DNA of 64,000 nucleotides from Narthecium ossifragum. Its lineage: Eukaryota; Streptophyta; Magnoliopsida; Dioscoreales; Nartheciaceae. How positions within the stretch are numbered: the stretch's first letter is position 1; each line of letters starts with the position of its first letter. A program made the translations under genes and the position numbers. Location of the stretch: NCBI GenBank assembly GCA_963920575.1, contig OY986965.1:15328290-15392289 (forward strand), read 5' to 3'. This document shows, piece by piece, positions 45,092 through 54,123 of this stretch. Under the pieces are notes generated by a model. It worked only from the letters and a program-made list of their open reading frames with translations, was not told the origin of the DNA and did no database searches.

Positions 45092-46422
45092 TGATACGAG
45101 TCGATCCGACTCGACCAACTGGACCCGAACCCAGAAGAGGAACCAAACTGGTTCAGCCTCTTTCCTAGTTTGACTTGGACTTCCCTAGTTCAAACTAGAG
45201 TATTTAATTAGTATTTATCATTAGTCTTTTATTGAGTCCTAGTTGATATTTGATTGTTAGGAATTAATTAAGAGTCCCTTTGAGTTAGGAAGTTGAGTTG
45301 AGTCAGAAACCTTATTACTTACTAATCAAGCAAAGGGGTTTTCTAGTGGATTAGGACTTTGTCGTCTCTATAAAAGGACCTCAGTAGTTTGTATTAGGTT
45401 ATGATGATCAATGACGAATGATGAATGAAGAGTTATGAATTATTAGGAGTAGTTGATATATTATCATAGGAGTAGAGATAATATAGCTTCCACCCGATAT
45501 CTACCATAGATCCATCTTCTTCCCTGTCGGTCATCTTCCCCGCAGCCGGCACCGCCTCCACCAGTGTTTCTCTTTCCCCCGTCACTTTCTCTCTCCGCCA
45601 CGTCAGCGACCCCACCGCCACGTCAGCGCCACGTCACCCGCACTATTCATCGTCTCCCTCCTCAAGTCGTACCCTCGCTCCCGGCGATCTCCTCTGTCAA
45701 GCCCTCTACGGCCGCCCCCGTCGCCAACCAAGGTCACCACCGACTTCGCCTATCTCCCACGACTCCGACCAACCCCTCCATCGCCCGCATCGTCTTCTCC
45801 GGCGGAATCCCCGTCATTCCCCACTTCACAGCCGCCGCCGTCTTCCACGACCCCGACCGCCATTAACCCCCCAGATCCCTCCCCAGTTCCCGGCCGACCT
45901 CCCTAAACCGATCCCAACCCTTCTAAGCCACGCCCGAGCCTCGCCTTCGTCCCCGACGTCGATCCCCTCTAAACCCACCGTTGGCCACCTCCAAGATCCC
46001 TTTGATCCAGCCATTCTCCGACCAATCCAACCCTTCGGATCTCATGCCCACCTCCAGGTGACCCTTCCTGGAAGTATCCCGACCGCCGCCGCCGCTCCTA
46101 CGCCAACGATCCACTCCGGCGATCCTCATCCGTTGGATCCAGGCTGGTTCAGCCCAATCTAATTAGGTTCAGCCACTTAACCCACTCCTAACCGTTTCAG
46201 CCAAGCCACTTAGCCCAATCCGAGCCAGATTCAATTCCAAGAGCCAATCAACCAATCCAGACTTGACCCAGTCGAGTCCTACCCCAATCTGAGCCAGATC
46301 TGAACCAGATTCGATCCAGCTTCAGCCCATTGGACTCAAATCAAGTCCGATCAGGCCGATTCTGATCGATTGGAGCAGTAGAGACCCATTACGAGAGGAT
46401 CACGAGTAGACCGCTCGTAACA
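45092..46422 (+). repeat. Family C solo LTR (TSD CATGC)
   Basis: TGATACGAGTC...CGCTCGTAACA, 1331 bp. CATGC is at 45087-45091 and 46423-46427. After the duplication the H2 sequence continues for only about five more bases (ATGTG) before unrelated sequence begins. No PBS follows this LTR, which argues against it being the 5' LTR of the C element to its right. Confidence 0.82.
45369..45376 (+). promoter_or_regulatory. TATA box of C solo LTR
   Basis: TATAAAAG followed by GACC, the shared A/B/C core. Confidence 0.6.
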
Positions 46423-46688
46423 CATGCATGTGTGTACGAGGCCCAATCCGACGATCAGATCGTACGGATGGAACCCCCACGTCCCTGCGAAGCTTCCTGT
46501 GCCGTTGCCACACTCCGGCAACCTGGTTTCGCCATTGATCCAGCTCCGACAGCTTCTCAACCGTCCGATCAAGACTGCAACTTGACCAGCCGTTTGATCA
46601 GCCTAATCTTCGATCCAGTGGTTCCGATCTTCGATCTGAATCTGATCCAAGAGTCCTCAGCAATCAGGACCAGCTAGATCAACTCCGG

Positions 46689-47312
46689 GTGATCAAGATG
46701 CATCCTCAGCCGTTGATCAAGCATTCAAAGGTTGATATAAGCCATGAAAGGAGCTACCCTCCTTATCCAAATGCCATATTCAATCTGATCATATCTGACC
46801 ATGATGGTAACACCGGTTTGGCTCAATTGACTCAAGTCCAGATTGACACCGGTAGAGCCAACCAAGTCAGACAGGTTTGGACCAGAGTACGACTCAGCAC
46901 AGCTGAAGATTCAACTTGGTTCAACCAACTTCTAGCCCAGACTAGTGCAGCAGAAGCATGGTCCAACCATCTTCACTTCAGATTGGATCAAAGCCAGCTT
47001 GCCCCAGATTCAAGCCAAGTCCCTGCACAGTTGATCAGACCATGGAAATCAGATCCCATCCGATGGTCATGGGCAACACTATTGATGGGACATGATGAGG
47101 ATGATCCAGGAGAGCCATTGAAGATCATATTCATGGAGCTACCTGAGCCGTCAGATCAACCCCCAGATGCTCTATCCTCATCACAATCCATCATATGCTT
47201 GGTACTGCTATCACTGGACCCATCATGGGATCGACCTGGTTTCACCCCACCGAGTCCAAAGCTACAGAAGCAAGTTGATTCGGTCCACATAGAGCCATCC
47301 TACCTGACTTGA
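46689..47312 (+). CDS. Unrecognised ORF of the C element
   Basis: 207-residue open frame, probably the tail of a longer one whose 5' part was lost. It has no gag or pol motif. Residues about 86-170 correspond to the middle of the family A ORF: SAAEAW, a leucine/glutamine segment, PIRWSWATLLMGHDEDDPGE and PEPSDQPPDA, then DPSWDRPGFTPPS near the end. In the 30 best-aligned codons (47037-47126 against 50974-51063) five codon differences are synonymous and three change the residue. It is hydrophilic and proline/serine-rich with no membrane segment. Function unknown. It may be a structural or accessory protein of this non-autonomous lineage, or a fragment captured from elsewhere. Confidence 0.5.
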   Translation: MIKMHPQPLIKHSKVDISHERSYPPYPNAIFNLIISDHDGNTGLAQLTQVQIDTGRANQVRQVWTRVRLSTAEDSTWFNQLLAQTSAAEAWSNHLHFRLDQSQLAPDSSQVPAQLIRPWKSDPIRWSWATLLMGHDEDDPGEPLKIIFMELPEPSDQPPDALSSSQSIICLVLLSLDPSWDRPGFTPPSPKLQKQVDSVHIEPSYLT

Positions 47313-47642
47313 CTCTGGCCTTGAGGGCAAGGCCAATTCTGAAGGAAGGGGGATGATACGAGTCGATCCGACTCGACCAACTGGACCCGAACAGAGAAGA
47401 GGATCCAAACTGGTTCAGCCTCTTTCCTAGTTTGACTTGGACTTCCCTAGTTCAAACTAGAGTATTTAATTAGGATTTATCATTAGTCTTTTATATTTAA
47501 TTGAGTCCTATTTGATATTTGATTGTTAGGAATTAATTAAGAGTCCATTTGAGTTAGGAAGTTGAGCTGAGTCTGATAGCCTTATTACTTGCTAATTGAG
47601 CAAGGGGGTTTCCTAGTTGGATTAGGACTCTGTCAAGGTCTC

Positions 47643-47650
47643 TATAAAAG
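47643..47650 (+). promoter_or_regulatory. TATA box of C 3' LTR
   Basis: TATAAAAG in the conserved block. Confidence 0.6.
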
Positions 47651-48127
47651 GACCTCATTAGTTTGTATTAGGATGATGAATGAAGAAAAGAATTATTAAG
47701 AATAGTTGATAGAATATCATAGGAGTAGAGGTAATGTAGATTCCCCCATATATCCACCATCGATCCACCATTGATCCACCTTCTTCCCCGTCGGTCATCT
47801 TCTCCGCAGCTGGCACCGCCTCCACCGGTATTTCTCCATACACGGCACTTTCTCTCTCCACCACGTCAGCACTCTCTCTCCCCGACACCTGCCACCTCAG
47901 CATCATCTTCTCCGCTTCTCTCCCGTGCCCAAACCCTAAGCTACCGCCGACCATGGTCGTTCTCTCCTCTTTGGCCGCCCCCGTCGCCATCCAATTGCGC
48001 CAACTCCTTCCCCTAAGCCCACGACTCCGGCCATCCCTTTCCCGCCGTCTTCCATCTCCTTCTGCGTCTTCCCCGGCAACCCAACCTGCCGACCTCCGCC
48101 AGCCCTTCCGCGTCCGTCCCCGATATC

Positions 48128-48979
48128 TGATACGAGGTCGAACCGAGCCATTCCAAGAAGGGTCCCACGTCCTTGCTTGGATGGGCCCACGCTAAGGAGT
48201 TGGCTGCACCCAAGTCCCTTTGGGCGTTCTAAGCTCAGCCGGCCAAAGGAATCCTATTCCTAGCTGGTTTGCTTACTTAGATGATTTCCTAGTTAGTAGT
48301 TATTTTGATTGAGTCAGTTTCCTAATTTGAGTTCAGTTTATGATTTGCTTTATTAGTTCCTATTAAGAGTCCTAGTAATCAGGAAGTTTGAGTTATGATT
48401 GAGTCTTAGTAGGAAAGTATGGTTACTTGCTGATTAAAGCAAGGTAGTTCTCTAGTTGGAGTAGAACTCTCTTGAGGCCTCTATAAAAGGACCTCTATAG
48501 CTTGTATTAGGTCATGGACGAATTTATGAGAGTTATTATTTAGTACAGATAAATCTTAGGAGTAGAAGTAATATAGGAGTAGCTGTAACCCTAGTTTCCA
48601 CAGAAATCCACCAGCCACCTTCATCTCTCTCCTGCCGGATTCTTTCTCCACTAGCCGGCCACCATCCATTGCCGTCCACCGCTGCCATCTACAGTGCACG
48701 TCCCCATCACCGGCGTCCCCTTGGCTGCCGTGCTTCCCTCCCCCACGTTCTCCAAGGCTTGGATCTCCAAGAGAAGCCAGCCAACCCTAGAGGAGCTGCA
48801 AGATATCCCTCTTCTCATCCGTCTCCTCCTCTAGTCTTCGCCTTCCTCGTCGAATACCTAGGGTCCTTCTCCTAAAACCCTAAAGGTATCTCTCGACCTA
48901 GCCATAGATTTGGCTAAAGAGGATCTGAGATAAGGCAAGAGACCCGGTACGAAAGCCCTTGAGAAGGTGCATCGTATCA
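48128..48979 (+). repeat. 5' LTR of element A
   Basis: 852 bp with an 8-bp terminal inverted repeat. A pyrimidine-rich leader with ACCCTAAAGGTATCTCTCGA near the end is shared with family B. Confidence 0.92.
48482..48489 (+). promoter_or_regulatory. TATA box of A 5' LTR
   Basis: TATAAAAG in GAGGCCTCTATAAAAGGACC; the probable start of the element A transcript lies shortly downstream. Confidence 0.7.
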
Positions 48980-48981
48980 AC

Positions 48982-48994
48982 TTGGCATCAGAGC
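48982..48994 (+). other. Primer-binding site of element A
   Basis: TTGGCATCAGAGC two bases after the LTR. One base differs from the initiator-methionine type (TTGGTATCAGAGC). Confidence 0.75.
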
Positions 48995-49041
48995 TCTTTC
49001 CTCTTACCTGTGCCCTCCCGAATCCTTCCGAAGGAGTCCAC

Positions 49042-51162
49042 ATGGCAGGAAGAGTACCTGGCCAAAACCCTAGTTATACCGTGAATTGCTCAAACCCTAC
49101 ACGGATCACTGTTCATCCGACCAGACCTACTCCTATACCTGGTCGAATCCCTCTTCCACATCATCATCCCTTACCCCCATCATCATCCCTACAGAACCCT
49201 AACCAACCTCCACCCTATGCAGCCTACAACCCAATGCTTCCACAACCCTATTATTGTTCACCTCACACCTTACCTGCCTATACACCGACCCATTATCCAA
49301 ACCGTGAGCCCCTATACCCGGCCCATGCCCAGCCTCCATACCAGCAGCCTATGCCACCTCCCTACACACCGTACAACCCTAGTCTTCCCTACAATCCATC
49401 ACCACCGTATCATCCATTACCTACTCCGTACAACCAACCCAAACCTACAAACACCAATGGCTACTTGAGTACAACTTGGACTCCAAATCCTACTGGAACT
49501 AGGATTACAAATCCTACTCCAACTAGGAATTCGAGTCAAACTCAGAGTACGACTTGGACTCAAGATCCTACTGGAACTAGGATTGCAAATCCTACTCCAA
49601 GTAGGAATCCTAGTCAAACTCGGAGTACGACTTACCCTACGGCTGAACAATGGAAGGAAGCTGTCCAGAGTTGCATCCCTTTGCCTTACCCTTCAGTAGA
49701 ACAATGGGAAGTAATGATCCAACGATATTCTCCTACAAATCAGTCAAGCCCTACCAGAGTTCAGATTTCCAAAGAAAATCCCATTCTAGCTGCAACTTGG
49801 ATTGCAAAACATAAACCCAGCTTTACCGGGATTAGGACTCCTCATACTCCACCTACCCATGAGCTGCCCCATGACCAAAACCATGAACAACACCCGCTGC
49901 CCCCTCACCCAACCACACCACATCCCACGACCAGCAACTCTCCCTACTCCTCCCCGGCAGCCCCCACCACAAATCAAGGCCACCCTCTTTCCCCCTACAA
50001 ACCCACGGCCCCCCGTTCTCCAGCCCTACAGCCGATTGTCATCTCCGGCAATCCACCTGAAGTCCACAAAACTGCAGCCACCGACCTTACCTCAGTTCAT
50101 GCCCTCCCCGTACCATGTAACCCCCACCAAGGCCCTCCTCATTCCTACCCCGTTCCATCCCGAAACCAGCCGGCCCCCAAATCCATCTCCTTCAACTCCG
50201 ACAGCAACCCCCAAGGTAATCGCTGCCTACCTGCCCCTGATCCTACCATAACCTCCTTCCATGGCCCACTGAAGGATCTCTCAAGCCAACAAAGGCCGTC
50301 CCCTAAACCTCCTGACCCTTCCCGTATCCTTACTGAGGCCGACTCCAAACCCCAACCAGCATATCACCGTCGGTTCCATCTCCTCACCCTTGACCAACGT
50401 GGACCCCCTCCAGATCCACCACCTGAACTGACCCCTGGCCAGATTCACTTCGTTGGATCGAACCCCCATCCTCTCACTACCTCTTCCCCATGGGATGTAA
50501 AATCCGACGAGCTTCCCTCACAAGCAATTGAGTTCTGGCCACCTCCAGCTGCCAGATCTCAATCCAATCCCAAGCTTCTTCAAGCACTGGACATATCTCA
50601 ACCATCAGATCAGATCAGATCAAATCACCACCGTTTGAACCTGATCGTCCGACTCCATCTTCCACACTCGATCGAGTCAGACTCCAGCTTACAATACTTG
50701 GACAGATTCAATCCAGGCACAACCAGGTTTGGTTACACCAACCAGATCCGACCAAGCTCAGATCAGACCAAGCTAAGTCAGACTCAATTGGATGCAGCCA
50801 GAATCAATCCGGCTAGATCTGATTGCACCCAGCCAAGCTCCATCAAGCTCAGTCAAACTGAACCTGATCAAGATCCAAATAGTGCAGCAGAAGCGTGGCC
50901 CAGCCGACTTCACTTCAGACTGGGCCAAAGCGAGCTTGACTCAGCATCAAGCCAAGACCCTGCACATCCGACCAGGCCATGGAGATCAGATCCCATCCTA
51001 TGGTCATGGGCGACACTACTCATGGGACGTGACGAGGATGATCCAGGAGAACCATTGAAGATCCCATGCTTGGGGCCAACTGAACCATCAGATCGTCCCC
51101 CGGATGCTCCGTCCTCGACACGACTGTATCCAGCCGCTGTCTTAGGTCTACTTCCATCTTGA
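49042..51162 (+). CDS. Element A long proline-rich ORF, main part
   Basis: The ATG at 49042 (MAGRVPGQNPSYTVN) follows the PBS; 706 residues to TGA 51160-51162. Residues about 25-140 are rich in Pro, Tyr and Asn and resemble the N-terminus of family B gag (PLYP....PPYQQP.PPP..PYNP in both). Residues about 150-205 repeat a threonine/asparagine/proline unit (TGTRITNPTPTRN, TGTRIANPTPSRN), also related to a short B gag segment. A long Pro/His/Ser-rich middle follows with no recognisable fold. From about residue 610 a compact segment shared with family C begins (SAAEAW, WSWATLLMGRDEDDPGE, PSDRPPDAPSS). No zinc knuckle, capsid core, protease or polymerase motif is present. The minus-strand copy has TGG where this frame has TGA, so the frame once ran on. 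Function unknown; possibly a gag-like or RNA-binding protein. Confidence 0.65.
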   Translation: MAGRVPGQNPSYTVNCSNPTRITVHPTRPTPIPGRIPLPHHHPLPPSSSLQNPNQPPPYAAYNPMLPQPYYCSPHTLPAYTPTHYPNREPLYPAHAQPPYQQPMPPPYTPYNPSLPYNPSPPYHPLPTPYNQPKPTNTNGYLSTTWTPNPTGTRITNPTPTRNSSQTQSTTWTQDPTGTRIANPTPSRNPSQTRSTTYPTAEQWKEAVQSCIPLPYPSVEQWEVMIQRYSPTNQSSPTRVQISKENPILAATWIAKHKPSFTGIRTPHTPPTHELPHDQNHEQHPLPPHPTTPHPTTSNSPYSSPAAPTTNQGHPLSPYKPTAPRSPALQPIVISGNPPEVHKTAATDLTSVHALPVPCNPHQGPPHSYPVPSRNQPAPKSISFNSDSNPQGNRCLPAPDPTITSFHGPLKDLSSQQRPSPKPPDPSRILTEADSKPQPAYHRRFHLLTLDQRGPPPDPPPELTPGQIHFVGSNPHPLTTSSPWDVKSDELPSQAIEFWPPPAARSQSNPKLLQALDISQPSDQIRSNHHRLNLIVRLHLPHSIESDSSLQYLDRFNPGTTRFGYTNQIRPSSDQTKLSQTQLDAARINPARSDCTQPSSIKLSQTEPDQDPNSAAEAWPSRLHFRLGQSELDSASSQDPAHPTRPWRSDPILWSWATLLMGRDEDDPGEPLKIPCLGPTEPSDRPPDAPSSTRLYPAAVLGLLPS

Positions 51163-51708
51163 AAGGATTTGATTCAGGTCGACCGAGTCTTTGACCTAGG
51201 ACACCAGCACTTGAGGTGGCCCCATCGTCAATCTACAGCCGCCCTCTACTTCTTGGAGTTCCAGAGGCCGCCAGATCCACCTAAGTTTCAGCCTCCTCCT
51301 TCTAGACCGGCAGCATGGCTCTTTGATTCACCAATCCGGTTACCACCTGATCCACCAGGGGTGCGACCAGGGTTCTCACCAGCTGCATGGCCCCCTGATT
51401 CAATGGCCCAGTTACCATTAGATCCACCATGGGCCAGACCGGGATTCTCACCGCCGAGTACAGAGCAATAGTTGCGGTCCAGCCACATCACTCCGGTTAG
51501 AGAAGAGAAGAGCCCTCTTTCCTCATCACATTCAGGCCTTGAGGACACGGCCAATTTCGAAGGGAGGAGGGATGATACGAGGTCGAACCGAGCCATTCCA
51601 AGAAGGGTCCCACGTCCTTGCTTGGATGGGCCCACGCCAAGGAGTTGGCTGCACCCAAGTCCCTTTGGGCGTTCTAAGCTCAGCCGACCAAAGGAATCCT
51701 ATTCCTAG
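51163..51708 (+). pseudogene. Element A ORF, continuation to polypurine tract and LTR
   Basis: Same frame as 49042-51162, interrupted only by TAG 51469-51471. Text: KDLIQVDRVFDLGHQHLRWP, RPAAWLFDSPIRLPPDPP and two near-repeats of PPDP..RPGFSP. After the TAG comes SGLEDTANFEGRRDDT, which parallels the C-terminal tail LEDKALFEGGGDDT of the B integrase protein. The minus-strand copy has CAG at the TAG position and keeps the frame through the polypurine tract. This indicates a single ancestral protein of close to 890 residues, ending inside the LTR as in family B. Confidence 0.6.
51559..51572 (+). other. Polypurine tract of element A
   Basis: GAAGGGAGGAGGGA directly before the LTR TG. Confidence 0.85.
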
Positions 51709-52424
51709 CTGGTTTGCTTACTTAGATGATTTCCTAGTTAGTAGTTATTTTGATTGAGTCAGTTTCCTAATTTGAGTTCAGTTTATGATTTGCTTTATTA
51801 GTTCCTATTAAGAGTCCAAGTAATCAGGAAGTTTAAGTTATGATTGAGTCTTAGTAGGAAAGTATGGTTACTTGCTGATTAAAGCAAGGTAGTTCTCTAG
51901 TTGGAGTAGAACTCTCTTGAGGCCTCTATAAAAGGACCTCTATAGCTTGTATTAGGTCATGGACGAAATTATGAGAGTTATTATTTAGTACAGATAAATC
52001 TTAGGAGTAGAAGTAATATAGGAGTAGCTGTAACCCTAGTTTCCACAGAAATCCACCAGCCACCTTCATCTCTCTCCTGCCGGATTCTTTCTCCACCAGC
52101 CGGCCACCATCCATTGCCGTCCACCGCTGCCATCTACAGTGCACGTCCCCATCACCGGCGTCCCCTTGGCTGCCGTGCTTCCCTCCCCCACGTTCTCCAA
52201 GGCTTGGATCTCCAAGAGAAGCCAGCCAACCCTAGAGGAGCTGCAAGGTATCCCTCTTCTCATCCGTCTCCTCCTCTAGTCTTCGCCTTCCTCGTCGGAT
52301 ACCTAGGGTCCTTCTCATAAAACCCTAAAGGTATCTCTCGACCTAGCCGTAGATTTGGCTAAAGAGGATCTGAGATAAGGCAAGAGACCCGGTACGAAAG
52401 CCCTTGAGAAGGTGCATCGTATCA
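51573..52424 (+). repeat. 3' LTR of element A
   Basis: 852 bp, the same length as the 5' LTR. Ends GTGCATCGTATCA, then the ATATC duplication. Confidence 0.92.
51927..51934 (+). promoter_or_regulatory. TATA box of A 3' LTR
   Basis: TATAAAAG in the conserved block; could direct transcription into the flanking C LTR. Confidence 0.6.
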
Positions 52425-52993
52425 ATATCGCCCCCAAAACCACCCTAAAACCCTCACCGACCTTCCTAGACCCGATCCCCACCGTCCCAAGCCCCGCCGA
52501 GCTCTCCGTCGTCGTCCCCGACGCCGGCCTCCTCTAAACCGCAATCCACCTCCCAGATCCGGCCGATCCGCCACCTACCTCCCAGATCCGAGCCGTTGGA
52601 TCGTTTCCCCACCATCCTACGACCCTCCCTGCCAAGATCCCGACCGCTGCCGCCACCCCTACGCCGGCGATCCACTCCGGCGACCTCTCAACCGTCGGAT
52701 CTTCCCAGCCAACTCTTGACCCACTCAGCCAGCCTTAACCAGTTCAGCCAAGCCACTTAAGCCGGATCCAGCCCAATTCAACCCGGTCAGCCTGATCCAG
52801 ATCAACTCAAACTTGACCCAATCAAGTCCTATCCTATCAGGCTCAGCCAGATCTGGACCAGATCGAGCCAGATCCAATCCAGCTAACCAGATTAAGCCAA
52901 TTGGACTCAAACCAAGTCCGATCTGGCCAATTCTGATCAATTGGAGCAGTAGAGACCCGATACAAGAGGATTACGAGTAGACCGCTCGTATCA

Positions 52994-53340
52994 TAATATT
53001 TGCATTGGAAAAGTTTCGTGTTTACGTCCTAGGTTCCAAAATCCTTATATACACTGATCATTATGCCTTGCGATATCTTTTAGTTAAAAAGGATGCCAAA
53101 CCCAGACTGATTCGATGGATCTTGCTTTTGCAAGAATTTGATCTAGAGACTAGAGATAAGAAAGGCTCAGAAAATGTAGTTGCTGATCACTTGTCTCAGC
53201 TTCCTTTGGAATATATTTCTGATAACACTCATGTAAATACTTTCTTTCCAGACGAGCATCTCTTTCAGGTGACTTGTCTTTCACAACCTTGGCACATATA
53301 GTCAATTATCTTTGTTTCAGCCAAGCTTCCCGACTCATTG
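52994..53340 (+). pseudogene. H2 RNase H, right copy
   Basis: Begins at the base equivalent to 44657 of the left copy and repeats [40 protein letters not shown] and VADHLSQL. It differs from the left copy at scattered bases and retains about 64 bases (about 53267-53330) missing there. TAG at 53299-53301 stops the frame. Repetition on both sides of the C/A block shows the two flanks are not one interrupted sequence. Confidence 0.8.
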
Positions 53341-54123
53341 TCTAAAAATGCTAATGATAGGTTCTTTTCTCAAATTAAATTTTATATATGGGAAGACCCT
53401 GAATTGTTTCAGCATTGCTCTGATCAAGTAATTAGACGATGTGTGTCTGAGTCAGAAGTTCATGACATTCTTACTTTCTATCATACACATGCATGTGGTG
53501 GTCATTTTTCAGGGAAGAAAACCGCTGCAAAAGTTCTGCAAAGTGGGTTTCATTGGCCTATGATTTTTAAGGATTCTCATAATTTTTGCCAATCTTGCCT
53601 TTGATGTCTGAAAACTAGAAATATCTCTCGTAGGAATGAGATGTCTCAAACTCCGATTTTAGTTGCCGATATTTTTGATATTTGGGGTATCGATTTTATA
53701 GGACCCTTTCCACCTTCCTTTGGTTTTCAGTATATCGTTGTAGCTGTTGACTGTGTTTCTAAATGGTTAGAAGCCATAGCAACCAAGTCAAATGATCATA
53801 AAGTCGTGGTTAAATTTCTTGAAAGTAATATCTTCTCTAGATTTGGTTCTTCTCGTTCGATTATTAGCTATGGTGGCTCTCGTTTTAATAATCAACATTT
53901 TGCTTCCCTCGTTAGAAAGTATTCTATCACACATAAAGTAGCCACTCCCTATCATCCTCAGACTAGTGGTCAATTAGAACTTTCTACAAGGGAAATAAAG
54001 CGCATATTAGAGAAAACTGTTCGCATTGACCGCATAGATTGGGCCACTAAGCTAGATGATGCACTGTGGGCTTATAGTACGGCTTATAAAACGCCTATTG
54101 GTATGTTCCCATATCGATTAGTG
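53341..54123 (+). pseudogene. H2 integrase, N-terminal and core part
   Basis: HHCC-type finger around HTHACGGHFSGKKTAAKVL and NFCQSCL (about 53485-53603), then a TGA (53602-53604). The core starts at [15 protein letters not shown]; first catalytic Asp at 53692, glutamate at 53977 ([12 protein letters not shown]). The position of the second Asp, 36 codons before the glutamate, encodes Tyr (53869-53871, IISYGGS). A one-base change there destroys the DDE triad. The frame ends at the C solo LTR (54124) and continues at 55386. Confidence 0.83.

Larger units (their letters stand above)
48128..52424 (+). mobile_element. Complete non-autonomous element A (TSD ATATC)
   Basis: Two 852-bp LTRs (48128-48979, 51573-52424) with TGATACGA/TCGTATCA ends, PBS, polypurine tract and ATATC duplications. 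The internal region is 2.6 kb and has no protease, reverse transcriptase, RNase H or integrase. By eye the LTRs differ at about 10 positions. LTR text, TATA block, PBS, N-terminal gag-like text and the bases just before the polypurine tract resemble family B, which makes A a likely derivative of a B-type chromovirus. Confidence 0.92.
46433..52993 (+). mobile_element. 5'-truncated family C element with nested A element
   Basis: Internal sequence 46433-47340, polypurine tract 47341-47353 (GAAGGAAGGGGGA), 3' LTR 47354-48127 plus 52430-52993. The 5' LTR, PBS and first part of the internal region are absent. The right flank TAATATTTGC is H2 RNase H sequence and does not match the left flank, so no TSD exists across the block. 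The LTR is split by the A element with TSD ATATC. Confidence 0.8.
47354..52993 (+). repeat. 3' LTR of the C element, interrupted by element A
   Basis: Starts TGATACGAGTC right after the polypurine tract and ends CGCTCGTATCA at 52993. Without the insert it is about 1338 bp. The duplication ATATC marks the A insertion at 48123-48127 and 52425-52429. Confidence 0.88.

Noticed and set aside
45433..46130. Gly/Arg-rich minus-strand ORFs in the C LTR
   Set aside because: Antisense to the C-rich leader of the C LTR; the same frames appear broken in the other C LTR copies.
48669..48875. 68-residue ORF repeated at 52114-52320 and 62235-62441 (minus)
   Set aside because: It lies in the leader of A LTRs. 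Its repetition follows from LTR duplication and it has no motif.
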